NCBI GenBank assembly: GCA_023091735.1
Contig: JALKBU010000361.1
Span: forward strand, 1 to 45,445
Direction: 5' to 3'
DNA length: 45,445 bases
Source of the DNA: Trichomonas tenax
Taxonomy: Eukaryota > Parabasalia > Trichomonadida > Trichomonadidae
Below are positions 9,499-19,540 of the stretch, in pieces (position 1 is the stretch's first letter; every line of letters starts with the position of its first letter). The notes below the pieces were generated by a model. It did not search any database. It saw nothing but the letters and a program-made list of their open reading frames with translations, and had not been told where the DNA came from. The position numbers and the translations under genes are program-made.

Positions 9499-11167
9499 TG
9501 TATTTATTTATTATTAGTTAAACGTGTATTTTTGTCGAAGAAATTGTCATATTTTTACCAAATTTACACATAAACACAGACTGCAAAGAGAATGCTATAT
9601 GTTTGGATTTGTTTTCGTTATTAATATCAATTCACAAAATCAAAGATATTAATAGAAATCAACCAAAGGTCGATTAGTAATGTATCGATGCTTAATGTTT
9701 TTTTAATTTTTGAATATTTGAATCATTATCAAAACATGAAACATAAAATATTTTAAATAATTTGGATCGATTAAGTATTGAGGGTATATAATTTATTGAA
9801 TAGTTAAGAAATTTTTGAAAAAGCAAAATTCAAGATTTCTTAACCTCATAAATTGTACTCTACATTAGATATATATTGTTATGTTATTTTTCTCAAAATT
9901 ATTTTTACGAAGCAAAAGATTCGAAATGTATTGACATTGATAAATTTAACGTTTATTTTGAATTTCAATTTAAGGGCAATTACTCTGACCAATTTTCGTA
10001 ATTTTGATTAGATATAGTCATGTATGATATTATATTTCGGAAAAAAAATCAGAATAAAAATTTGTTTAATTATTAATGTCAAAAATTTTTAGCAATAAAT
10101 ACTTAATTCAGATAAATAACCCAATATTTTTTAATCCCTTCAAAATACTCAATTTTTCTAAGACCAAATATTACTCTACTTATTGTCTGTATTCATATTT
10201 TATAACAATTTTGGCAGCTCATTTTTAAATATTTCTATAATGTTCTCAAATTTTTGCTTCCTTTACATAGATATACATTCAAATATTCTCTATCAAACAA
10301 ATACTAAATTTGAATTCTATGTATATGATTCCTTAATGTGTTTTGATTTTTTCATCAATTTGAATGAAGATTCTCGATATCTATATCACAAATTCCTTTT
10401 TAATCAAACCTGTAATGTCTGCACCATCTGCTAAAATGATTTATAACTTAATTTGAGCGATATAAACCTTATTGATATTTTTAACCATAAAAGCATCAAA
10501 ACTGCGATTTATGTGCCATAACACTTTCCATTATTTTTAGATATTTTTGTATTACACTTTTCTGTTACTATCAGATTTTAAATCTTTATTTTGCCACTTC
10601 TTGAATTCTTATTCATCGCGATTTTTTGATAATTCTGTGATAAATATATTTGATTATTGACAAGGATTTATTTCTTGTTATTTTTGAACGATTCATTAAT
10701 TTATTCATCTTGGATTCAAAAAATTGGAATCATCCTTTGTTATCTTTGTCATTAAATGGTATTCAAAATATTATGAATGAGCAATGAATTCTTGTTATAA
10801 AAAGATGATGTTATACACCTATGAGATATTTCATCTATAGTTAAAATTTTATATTAAACCTTTTCTAACCCAAAAATAAACTAATATCTTTCCATAGAAT
10901 ATATTCATAACAATTAAGAAGCTCAATATTAAATATTTTCTATTGACAAAACATAATCTCTTAATTATTCCATTTATCTATAGTAATCATAATATGTTTT
11001 TCATATGATGAAGTTTTAGAAGTATAAAAATAGTTATTGCCCTTTATGATAAAATACCTGATATTATATTCTCATGATAAGAGAATTAACTCACATGAGG
11101 ATAGTTAAGTTGCACGAAATTACGTAAAAATACAAGTTTAGAACGCATGAAGATAAAAACTAAAAAA
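9499..11167. other. Long AT-rich spacer
   Basis: It is very AT-rich with T- and A-runs. The longest frame (10183-10434) starts with TTG and is rich in Phe, Ile, Tyr and Asn, as expected by chance from such composition. A small hairpin with CTCATG/CATGAG arms lies near 11072-11099. I see no supported gene or RNA. Confidence 0.5.
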
Positions 11168-12514
11168 TTAATTAATTTCTTTCATAGGTGTCTTTGAGTC
11201 ATTTATATTCTTATAACATGCCTCGCACACCTTTTCGGGCTTTGGTGATATGGTCTCGATGATGACTTTCCTTGAAACACAGTCCGCACATAAAACTCTT
11301 CCGCAGAGTCTGCAATGGTGCCTTCTTCTCGTGAGAGCATTGAATGGCTTCGAACATTCCATGCATTTATCAGCAGCAGAGTCCGAAATCCAAATAGGAG
11401 CTTCGCGGTAAGGCTCAATCTGGTCTAATGTCTCTTTGGCGTTGTCTATTGCCTGTTTAAGGGCCGCACTCCACGAATCTAACTGCTCCTGATTCTGGAA
11501 CTGAAGAACGAAAGACTTTTTTGGCGCATAAATCGCAATCAATGGTTTGTCAGCGGAAGGAATATCCACTCTCATGTGCGTTAGAACATAGTTGGCCGGT
11601 GCTAACAGTTTACCGCAGTTAAGTTGAGCATACATGAACATATCAGAGAATAAATAAATTTCTCGTTTCGTGATATTCGAGCGACAATGTTTGTAAGCTG
11701 TTCCCTGTTTTAATATTCTCCTTCCTCCAACAACTATTGGGAATGCTTCTGATATCATCATTTTGCTTATTGCTTCGAGTTTCGGAATGCAATCAATCGC
11801 TTCCGTCATACTCGCTGTTTGTGACTCAAAATCGTTCAGCTTTTTTGCATATTCGGGACTCGATGATTGCACATATGAAGCTAAATCGTGTGCGAATTTT
11901 GTTGCATAATTCTGCCAAGGAATTGGAGATCTCATTACTTGTGCTAAAGTGAGATGAGCGAAGTCCTCTCTGAACTGTTCTGAGAATTCAACTGAAAATG
12001 AAGTCACTAAGGATTCGACGTCAAAAAATTTGTTCATGTAAACGTTATGATCTTGTAAAAGCTCTTTATCGGAGCACAATGCGTCAATAAACAGATTTAC
12101 GAAGTCTGGAGCAGGAGATTTCATGAGTGTGTGGATTTTTCCTAAAAAACTTAAATGCGATGAATGAATATTCTTTAATGGATCGGATAAAAACGTTTCT
12201 ATCTTTGAATGTCGCGTGTCTTTCAGTGTCTTGATTACTTTATCGAAGATCATCGTAATATTTTTAACGAATTCGCGCTCGTAGCCTATGAAATCCACAA
12301 TTAATATGCCCGCCTGTGGATTCGAGTTGATTATATCGACTACGTTAACTTCATTTGACTGTATGTTGTTTATTTGTGCACATATCAACTTTTTAGGGTC
12401 AATAATGAACTTAAACGGTGGGTTGTTCACCATCCCTTTGAAGCAGAACTGTTTGAGCTGTTTTGGTGAATTTTTAGGTATTATATCTTCTCCGAATCCC
12501 TCAAACCAATTCAT
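11168..12514 (-). CDS. FGD-like DH-PH-FYVE protein (Rho-family exchange factor)
   Basis: This 448-residue protein would activate Rho/Rac-type GTPases at PI3P-bearing endosomal membranes. Residues about 60-260 are helical and match a divergent DH (RhoGEF) domain, including GYEREFVKNITMIFDKVI and the late helix around FESQTASMTEAIDCI. Residues about 270-360 form a PH domain (LKQGTAYKHCRSNITKREIYLF ... FQNQEQLDSWSAALKQA). A C-terminal FYVE zinc finger (about 376-440) has the WISD motif, paired Cys-X2-Cys ligands and the PI3P-binding RRRHHCR. ATG at 12514 is the first true ATG. A TCACA initiator-like element lies four bases upstream and an AAAAAGTGACA element slightly further up. The specific GTPase target cannot be read from the sequence. 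Confidence 0.85.
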   Translation of the reverse strand: MNWFEGFGEDIIPKNSPKQLKQFCFKGMVNNPPFKFIIDPKKLICAQINNIQSNEVNVVDIINSNPQAGILIVDFIGYEREFVKNITMIFDKVIKTLKDTRHSKIETFLSDPLKNIHSSHLSFLGKIHTLMKSPAPDFVNLFIDALCSDKELLQDHNVYMNKFFDVESLVTSFSVEFSEQFREDFAHLTLAQVMRSPIPWQNYATKFAHDLASYVQSSSPEYAKKLNDFESQTASMTEAIDCIPKLEAISKMMISEAFPIVVGGRRILKQGTAYKHCRSNITKREIYLFSDMFMYAQLNCGKLLAPANYVLTHMRVDIPSADKPLIAIYAPKKSFVLQFQNQEQLDSWSAALKQAIDNAKETLDQIEPYREAPIWISDSAADKCMECSKPFNALTRRRHHCRLCGRVLCADCVSRKVIIETISPKPEKVCEACYKNINDSKTPMKEIN

Positions 12515-13116
12515 TTTTTGTGATAATATTTTGTCACTTTTTGATGTCAATTTTATCTATTAAAATCTTTAAAATTAATGGTTCTCTTCTATATAACTGA
12601 ACTCCAGCACATCCAGGCATTGTATATTTATTGTTAGAATTGATAACTCATAAACTTAATTAATTCTATTTCAAAAATACTTAATTGAGCCTTCTTATTC
12701 TTATATATATCAACAGGTGCCACCCATCATAAAAATGTTTAAATTATCATATTTATTCATATATTTTAAACATAAATTTCAATATGATATTCCCTTTTTT
12801 TTTGACAATTTTCATTTTACATAAAATGTTACATTTTCTTAAAATATGACAATCTGACACTTTACACTTTGACAAGCAAAACAAAAATTTCATTTATTTA
12901 GAAAATCATTGAAAATTTTAGGGATCCGATTGATCTCATATTTTTTCGCTCATCGATTAAAAAAAACTGGCAAGCTGCCGGCCTGCGGCCTCTAGCTTTT
13001 ACCTAGGATACTACCTGATAAATGTAGCTCGTTACATGTCAGATTAAAGACCCTCTATATTATGTAAAAAGTTTTATAAATTACATGTAACAATGTAACA
13101 TACTTTACGGTACTTA
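12515..13116. other. Spacer with two GC-rich mini-hairpins
   Basis: AT-rich, without a gene. Two adjacent mini-hairpins occur at 12969-12979 (GGCA/TGCC, loop AGC) and 12980-12990 (GGCC/GGCC, loop TGC). Variants of the ACATGTAA motif occur around 13034-13100. Confidence 0.5.
12519..12523 (-). promoter_or_regulatory. Initiator-like TCACA before the FYVE gene
   Basis: TCACA on the coding strand, a few bases before the ATG at 12514. It matches the trichomonad initiator consensus. Confidence 0.5.
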
Positions 13117-13443
13117 TGTAGCGTATGGAAATCCTGTCCCAAAAAGCGTTAAAAAGTGATACTTTCTGCCATGTAAACACATGAAAATTGCATGTAAATA
13201 ATTTATGTGTCAATTATTTGCTTGCAAATTGATTTCAGCTAATGCCTACAAACAGGTAATCCCACATAGTTGAGAAGTAAATACTTTTCACATTTATTTG
13301 AAAAAAAAAGTTGAAATTTAAATTATTTGGAAATACTGATTCTACATTCACTACTAGTAAATAGGGAGTCAGTGCAGCATCAGTATATCTTAATATTTTG
13401 AAAAAGTCCAGATTCCTGAATTATCCACCATTTTGTTTGGCAT

Positions 13444-13536
13444 TTTAGCTCAAATCATAGCACGGTTCCATTATGTGAGGCAAGCCTATCGTGGATCAGC
13501 CTCATATGATGGAGCTGGACTATGATTTGAGCTAAA
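13444..13536. repeat. Imperfect hairpin, 38-base arms
   Basis: Arms 13444-13481 and 13499-13536 are equal in length. They share the outer half (TTTAGCTCAAATCATAG) exactly and show scattered mismatches in the inner half; the loop is 17 bases. The size resembles a microRNA precursor, but expression is unknown. Confidence 0.7.
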
Positions 13537-13836
13537 AAACAAAATAAAAGTCGATTATTACAAAGTTCGCCTATTTGTCAATATTATGCACGAAGTATTT
13601 ATGGAATCTAATATTTCTATGCATTATATGCAATCTTCGTGTAAAATATTGACAAATAAGTGATTTGTTAAATATCTACTATATTTGTTCATAAAACATG
13701 GATATCTGACTAAATTATGTATATAAAACGAATATGCACATGAACTCAGTTAATGTAATATGTGTGATGAAGTCGGATATCAATATTGTTTGAAAAATTC
13801 AAACAATGTTTCTAAATTAATGAAAAATAAAAACTA

Positions 13837-13903
13837 ATCATGCAGAATGACTCATTGTATATGAGGGAACTGCAGCCATATGGAGTGAGTCATTCTGCAT
13901 GAT
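13837..13903. repeat. Imperfect hairpin, 27-base arms
   Basis: Arms 13837-13863 and 13877-13903. The outer 18 bases (ATCATGCAGAATGACTCA) are perfectly complementary and only a few inner bases mismatch; the loop is 13 bases. Confidence 0.75.
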
Positions 13904-14308
13904 GATCTTGTAAAAACATTATGCAATTTGGAATTTGTCTTGGTGCAGTGCTGTTCACAAAAGGTGATCAAGGATAAATATACATTTATGAGCAGCAATG
14001 CAGCGAGAAAAATAGGATTCTCAAAAATAAAGTCATTGAAATTTCGTTGATTTCAAAATTGTTCAACATCATCATTAAAAACAACCCAATGTATAAGGTT
14101 GGTAAGACATCCCATTCAGTGATCCATTTTTCATGATGATTTTGCTCAAACCAAAAAACTCAACGAAATTTCATGGTTTTCTTGAGGCAATTCTGCTCAT
14201 AATGGTCAATATTGTCCATGTAAGGCCACTTGATAACAGAATTGTCTCAAAAAAAACCATGAAAGCGTAAAAAATGTATTCGATATTGAGATGAATTTCA
14301 ACTCTTTA

Positions 14309-14387
14309 AATTTCATTACAAAGAGTGACTGACTGCATTGAACTTCTGTCATATCCTATGCAGTCAGTCACTCCTTGTGATGAAATT
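14309..14387. repeat. Near-perfect hairpin, 29-base arms
   Basis: Arms 14309-14337 and 14359-14387 match at 27 of 29 positions, around a 21-base loop. This is the most perfect of the stems in the array and the closest to the ABC transporter. Confidence 0.75.
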
Positions 14388-14542
14388 GGTTCAAAGCATG
14401 AAGTGTGCTAGCATATTGTCACTTTTCCTGATACTTTTTGGGACAGGATTTCCGTACGCTACAACTTTCCAGATAAACTGTGATATTCTAAATCAGTTTC
14501 ATCAAAATTTTGATCGTAAAATTTCAACAAAAAAATCTCAAG

Positions 14543-16951
14543 ATGAATTTAATGAGTCACACTGACTCCAGGACAGAGTCTTTACTGAGGGAGCCAGCAA
14601 AACCGCAATCGACATTCCGGAATCATTTCATTGGCATACTTTTCAGGAAGTTTACGCTTCTCAAACGCTCATATAAGTCGATTTTTATTGCATCTATTGG
14701 TTCCATCTTCTTTTGCGGTCTCGCGATTCTCATTTCGTTCCTTATGAAGTGGTTGATCCACGACCAAGTGAAAAAAGTGAATTTCGACTCATTTAAACCA
14801 AAAACAAACGAAATCTTTCTCGTTGTGCCTCCAGACGCTGATCCAATAAGAAAAAAGAAGATTAATAACTCAGTAGAGATCCTTAGATCGATGTTTTTCA
14901 ACGATACAGGAAAATATCCGAATTTTACATTTTTCGATAACAGATCGGAGATAAATCACTATATGTATCATAATGCGGAGTACTTTTTGCCTCCTCTGTA
15001 TGTTGCGATGGGCATTGATTTCACAAACACGTTCAATTCATTATTTTTCCCTTATAATTTCACGTTTTACTATAATGTTTCATGGCACGAGACAGACTTC
15101 GTGTGTGAGATTCAAGTATCACGTCTTGCATGGAAATTAGCGCTTGGGCAACAAAATGATTTTTCATTTACATCAACAAGATTATTGAAGAGAACAACTG
15201 ATTTGGTTTTCAGTATGATCGGTCCTATTCTCATTTGCGCTGGTTTAACATCAATGATTCCATTGTTTATTTTCCAACCGATCACAGATATCAAAGGAGA
15301 CGTGAGAAGCTACATGGAGTCGTGTGGATTGACTCATCTTCCTTACTGGCTTGCGACATACATCATAGATTGTATCACATGGTTCGTTGTTTCATCAGTA
15401 ACGTGGTCGATGTTTTATTTCTTCAAGACTGAAGCATTGCTGCAAAACAAACTGATATCATACTATGTTTTCGTTATGAGTGGTCCTGCATTCATCATTT
15501 TCGTTTACTGCATCTCTTTCGCATTTGATTCTGCTGAAGCCGCTCCTCGTCAATCATTTATCATTTTAGTTATTCTCATGATCACACCAATCATTGCTGT
15601 TTTAGTTTCTCAACCATATCTTCCTCCGCTATGGACTGATGTTGCTTTCTCTTTTGTTCCAAACCTTTCTCTTCAGAGATTGCTGACAATCGTCTTTGGA
15701 AACATCTACATTCTGAATCACGACTTTAAGTGGTATTGGCATGACAAAACAAGTTTAATCTATTTGGGCGGTGAATTCGTTAATATTTTCTTCTATGGTA
15801 TTGTTCTTTTGGTTATCGAAATGGTAAGAAAGAAAATATCCGCACGCAACACTAAGAGGCACTTTGGAAACTATTCTGAGTTCTTCGCTGAACAGAAGAG
15901 ACTTCATCCCGTCACTCAGGAGTCCATTGATGCTGCTAGCAAGGCTCTCGATCCAAATCAGGACTTTGCCGTAAGAATCGAAAATGTTTCAAGATTATTC
16001 TTCAACACACAAGGAGAACCAGTTCCAGCTGTTAACCAGGTTTCTCTTGGTGTCAAGCGAGGCACAATATTCGGATTTTTGGGTGCCAATGGTGCAGGAA
16101 AGACAACTCTCATTAAAATGATTACTGCAATGCTTCCACCATCAGAAGGAAAGATATTCGTTGACAACGAAGAAGTGTCATCGCAAACTAAACGTGGTCT
16201 TGCTATTTGCCCACAGTTCAACAGCCACTTGTGCATGGAGATGACACCTGTGGAGCACTTCAGGATGTACACCCGCATTTACAACATCCCACAGATGGAA
16301 GGTCGAGAGAAGAGCGAAAGATTGATTGATATTTTGGGTCTTCGTCATTACAAAGATAAAATCGCAGGAGAACTTTCGGGCGGTGAACAGAGGAAGCTTG
16401 TGATTGCTATCACATTCTTAGGTCCTTCAGAGATCATCCTTCTCGACGAGCCAACATCATCTCTTGATCCAGTTGCAAGGCACAAAGTTCACGAACTCAT
16501 TTCATCATTCAAGGGAGAGAAAACATTTATGCTGTGCACGCACTTACTTTCAGAAGCTGAATCACTTTGTGACATGATTTCGATCATGATCAAAGGCAAC
16601 GTTTACACTGTTGGTTCTCCTCAGTATCTTTCTGTTAAGTTCGGTACAGAATATAAGATTGATGTTTCTCTTGAGAACAATGAAGAATCTGCATCAAAGT
16701 TCGATAAGTTTGCAAACAAGAAACTTCCAACTGCAACGCTTTCAATCAACAGACCGAATGCTCGAATCTACTCAATACCTGCTTCGGACATTGATATTGT
16801 TGACCTCTTCGATGTTATGGAGAAAGGTGCAACGGGTGCCAATGGATACACTTACTACACATGCAGCACAAGTTCACTTGAACGTGTTTTCATGGAGATC
16901 GTTCACATGAGTGAGAACAACGAATACGAGCGAGTCGCTTCAACCCTTTAA
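14543..16951 (+). CDS. ABC transporter, ABCA-type half-transporter
   Basis: An 802-residue half-transporter with one membrane domain followed by one nucleotide-binding domain, probably moving lipids across a membrane. A first membrane helix (about 35-60) precedes a lumenal/extracellular loop with several N-glycosylation sequons, then five or six hydrophobic segments to about residue 435. The ATPase domain has Walker A GANGAGKTT (about 514), the signature LSGGEQRK (about 610), Walker B ILLDEP (about 632) and the switch His in CTHLLSEAESL, all as in ABCA proteins. Full ABCA transporters have two such halves, so this one would need to dimerise. ATG at 14543 is the first in frame (the earlier possible start is TTG), with a second ATG four codons on. 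The hairpin-array element ends 79 bases upstream. Confidence 0.93.
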   Translation: MNLMSHTDSRTESLLREPAKPQSTFRNHFIGILFRKFTLLKRSYKSIFIASIGSIFFCGLAILISFLMKWLIHDQVKKVNFDSFKPKTNEIFLVVPPDADPIRKKKINNSVEILRSMFFNDTGKYPNFTFFDNRSEINHYMYHNAEYFLPPLYVAMGIDFTNTFNSLFFPYNFTFYYNVSWHETDFVCEIQVSRLAWKLALGQQNDFSFTSTRLLKRTTDLVFSMIGPILICAGLTSMIPLFIFQPITDIKGDVRSYMESCGLTHLPYWLATYIIDCITWFVVSSVTWSMFYFFKTEALLQNKLISYYVFVMSGPAFIIFVYCISFAFDSAEAAPRQSFIILVILMITPIIAVLVSQPYLPPLWTDVAFSFVPNLSLQRLLTIVFGNIYILNHDFKWYWHDKTSLIYLGGEFVNIFFYGIVLLVIEMVRKKISARNTKRHFGNYSEFFAEQKRLHPVTQESIDAASKALDPNQDFAVRIENVSRLFFNTQGEPVPAVNQVSLGVKRGTIFGFLGANGAGKTTLIKMITAMLPPSEGKIFVDNEEVSSQTKRGLAICPQFNSHLCMEMTPVEHFRMYTRIYNIPQMEGREKSERLIDILGLRHYKDKIAGELSGGEQRKLVIAITFLGPSEIILLDEPTSSLDPVARHKVHELISSFKGEKTFMLCTHLLSEAESLCDMISIMIKGNVYTVGSPQYLSVKFGTEYKIDVSLENNEESASKFDKFANKKLPTATLSINRPNARIYSIPASDIDIVDLFDVMEKGATGANGYTYYTCSTSSLERVFMEIVHMSENNEYERVASTL

Positions 16952-17135
16952 TTCATCTTTAATATTTATATGAATAAAATGTTTTAACTGTCACGAGTAA
17001 TTAAATACGACATTGATACTTTTCAATTACATCGCAGTTCTTATTTTAGTTTGAATATTTATTTCATGAAATAAAGGTATTTCTTCTGTTGTATTTTTGT
17101 TTTTGAACATTGAAAGACTTAATTTTCGTTTATTT
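16952..17135. other. Short AT-rich spacer
   Basis: The gap between the ABC transporter and the beta-helix-like pseudogene. I see nothing specific. Confidence 0.4.
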
Positions 17136-18005
17136 ATGGATGTTTGGGATCGATTTTATCCTGATTCACATCCATTGAATCATATTATAAATAACACTAC
17201 AAAATTATTTAGTTCTGGACAATATTTTATTAAAAATGTTCTATTTTTCGAAAATGGTGATGAAGGTGTAATTCGTGTTGATTCGCCAACAAAATCATCA
17301 AAATATTTGGTTTCATGTTGTACATTTGTTAATCCCAAGCATGCATCAGATAGAGCAGCAGCAATCTACTTGAAAGATCATGTTAATGGGAGTTCAATGG
17401 TTGAATATCGAATATGCAGTGGTGATCAAACTTTATATGAAAATGTTCATGGCGAATTAGTCCATTCATGCCTTGATTCAGTGAATTCTTCAGACGTTAT
17501 TAATTTAAATTGGATATTTGAATCATCTATTTCAAAATGTCGAGGATACTCTTCACCAATCTATAAAGTTTTCGGCTCATAAGTTATTCATAATGTTAAC
17601 ATCTCTGCAACTGATATTCATTCCCAGAGTATTTACTATATTTGTTACCCAACTTCATCTTCATTTGTTAACTTCTCCACGTTCTTCAAAGCAAAATCAG
17701 CAGCATTTGATTGTGTGTATCATATTGACAATATTTACAAAGTAGAATATTGTAATTTTATTGACAATTCTATTGTACAAATTGATGGATGTCTTGTTAG
17801 AATTTTTTCTGATACATTGACTTTTATGTCATGCGTTTTTGTGTCAAACCAATGCACACAATTATTCTATTCAAGTGTTGATGTAATAACACTTAATCAT
17901 TGTTATATCAGCAATAACAACAAATATAATATGTTTGATAACAATAAAATGACAACAAAAAATTTAACATTTACGAATGTTATATCTTTCACACTTATCC
18001 AATAA
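17136..18005 (+). pseudogene. Beta-helix-like surface-family gene with in-frame stop
   Basis: One reading frame runs from ATG 17136 to TAA 18003-18005 but is interrupted by an in-frame TAA at 17580-17582. Both halves show the same style of short Cys-, Ser- and Asn-rich strand repeats (YLVSCCTFVN, IFESSISKCRGYSSPIYKV, VEYCNFIDNSI, LTFMSCVFVSN, ITLNHCYISNNN), typical of the large right-handed beta-helix-like families of trichomonads. A frame overlapping the end (17977-18162) may be a further shifted remnant. There is no signal peptide at the apparent start, so the 5' end may also be missing. The function of the family is unknown; cell-surface roles are only proposed. Confidence 0.6.
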
Positions 18006-18169
18006 TTTTTGTCATGCACAAATAGGATATTTTGTGTTAAATCTCAAAAAGATAGATCCAACAGTTTACAGTCATTGCGTTAAAGGCAAATTTCTTGAAT
18101 GTATAATTCATTTCTTCACAACTTCTAAAATAATGATATATTTTAACATAACAAATATATAAAAACAAT

Positions 18170-19000
18170 TTATTCGACAATAACTTTGAACAAGTTTCGA
18201 GATGTAATTCCTTGTTCACTAAATGTGGAATCGCGTAAAAGCTCTTTGTTGAGGCCATAGATGACCTTGTAATTCAAGAGTGAGTCATCTTTTTCGTACA
18301 TTCTTTCCTGACCCTCGACAATAGTATAAATAACGTTTGCACTCTCAGATGGATCAACTTTTCTCATGATTCTCTTGTTATTCGGGAGACTGATTGCCAT
18401 CTGGATACCGTCCTTTGGTTCTGGTTTAAGCATCTCAAATTTCTCGATATTCGTGCGTTTGTTCTGTATTGAGTTTGTCTGGTTAACGTGTTCTTCGTAG
18501 TTCTGTTTGAGAGAGTTTAATCTTTCTTTTTCTTCTTCCTCTTGTTTCTGTAATTGCTCCTGTTCGAGCCTTTCGTACTTCGACTCTATAGAGTCCTGAA
18601 TGACTTTGTCTGCTTCAGCAACGTTGTCGTCGTCCCAAACATATGTTTTTGGAAAATCATTGTTCTTTTTCTGTTTTTGCTTTTCCTTCTGTTCCTCTTC
18701 CTCCTCGAGAGTAGTGTTCACGTTGTATTTCCTGTCGCAGAATGTTGCTGGATTATAGGAATAAGATGTGCTTTTTTCTCGTTTTTCTTTTACTTTTCGC
18801 GATTCCTCGATGATTCTGTCTAGTTCCTCTTGCTCTGGGTCCTTCTTTTCTGCCTCTTTGAGGTAAGAAAGTGGTGCTAATCCGGCATCAATCAAGAAAA
18901 GACAGCATTTCTTGAACTCTTCTTCAGGCATGTTCATCAGCACTGCGGTAGGAATGTTCGCGTCCCTGAACGCGTCGACCCACTGCCATCTGTCACTCAT
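18170..19000 (-). CDS. UBX-domain protein, probable Cdc48/p97 cofactor
   Basis: This 276-residue protein has a helical N-terminus (to about residue 55), a long charged coiled coil rich in Glu, Lys and Gln (about 55-190) and a C-terminal ubiquitin-like fold of about 80 residues. That fold begins IQMAISLPNNKRIMRKVDPS and ends RNLFKVIVE, as in UBX domains of the FAF2/UBXD8 kind, which bind the AAA ATPase p97/Cdc48 in protein extraction and degradation. The usual FPR motif in the p97-binding loop is not clearly present, so binding is uncertain. ATG at 19000 is the first in frame and is preceded by a TCATA initiator-like element. Its 3' end nearly touches the pseudogene to its left. Confidence 0.6.
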   Translation of the reverse strand: MSDRWQWVDAFRDANIPTAVLMNMPEEEFKKCCLFLIDAGLAPLSYLKEAEKKDPEQEELDRIIEESRKVKEKREKSTSYSYNPATFCDRKYNVNTTLEEEEEQKEKQKQKKNNDFPKTYVWDDDNVAEADKVIQDSIESKYERLEQEQLQKQEEEEKERLNSLKQNYEEHVNQTNSIQNKRTNIEKFEMLKPEPKDGIQMAISLPNNKRIMRKVDPSESANVIYTIVEGQERMYEKDDSLLNYKVIYGLNKELLRDSTFSEQGITSRNLFKVIVE

Positions 19001-19001
19001 T

Positions 19002-19006
19002 TATGA
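19002..19006 (-). promoter_or_regulatory. Initiator-like TCATA before the UBX gene
   Basis: TCATA on the coding strand directly before the ATG at 19000. It matches the trichomonad initiator consensus. Confidence 0.45.
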
Positions 19007-19540
19007 AAAATAAAGATAAGTGGTTGGACACTTATGGGTTTACATCCTCAGAATTCACTTTTTGTTTTTTAAATCGCTGAATAGCCTATTAAAAATTTAG
19101 CTGTTTTTGGACTCTTCATAAAGAGTAGATTCAGAATTCGTCAAAATCAGAAAATTTTTGACGATTATTTATTCGAAATTTGTCGTGTAAAGTAGAATTT
19201 ATGTCAGAAATATGAATTCCCCAAAATTTGACATGTAAAGTCAAAAGTCTTATATTTCAACGATCTCCATATTTGTGGAATATTCTTAAAGTATAACATG
19301 TATATGATGGCATGATGTTAAGTTCAAAGTTTGGGATTCTGAATTAAATTTTAAAAATTAAGTCAACGTTTCATCTATTTTATTTTAAAGACAAAAATTC
19401 ACATTTGTTTTTCCTCATTATCTTTTATATTTCATTTCCTAACATTGAGAGATGGTAGATGTCCTTTGGGTTGTTGTTTTAGCCGTTTGCCAAGACATAT
19501 AAATTGAGTTGTTGAGGACATGGAAGTCCCTCAAATTGTA
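19007..19540. other. Spacer with a solo copy of the dispersed 16-mer
   Basis: No gene. A hairpin ACTCTT/AAGAGT lies near 19110-19127. TTTGACATGTAAAGTC at 19227-19242 is identical to part of the MITE-like arm at 19597-19612 and to a site near 26913. Confidence 0.5.

Larger units (their letters stand above)
13117..14463. mobile_element. Hairpin-array element with terminal inverted repeats
   Basis: The ends are inverted repeats: 13117-13159 begins TGTAGCGTATGGAAATCC and 14419-14463 reads as the reverse complement beginning TGTAGCGTACGGAAATCC. Twenty-nine of the first thirty bases agree. Between them lie about nine consecutive imperfect hairpins (13333-13386, 13444-13536, 13565-13665, 13700-13780, 13837-13903, 13940-14006, 14034-14175, 14172-14260, 14309-14387). 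No coding frame is convincing. The right arm ends 79 bases before the ABC transporter ATG. A non-autonomous DNA transposon built of nested insertions, or a hairpin-RNA locus, would both fit; no target-site duplication is obvious. Confidence 0.6.

Noticed and set aside
10183..10434. ORF of 83 codons in the long spacer
   Set aside because: Non-ATG start and composition as expected from T-rich DNA.
13117..14463. Protein-coding transposase inside the hairpin block
   Set aside because: No frame long enough and no transposase motif; the block is non-coding.
14338..14565. Plus-strand ORF with a signal-peptide-like stretch before the ABC transporter
   Set aside because: It starts with a non-ATG codon, lies across the last hairpin and the right inverted repeat, and overlaps the ABC gene start in another frame. 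Best explained by chance.
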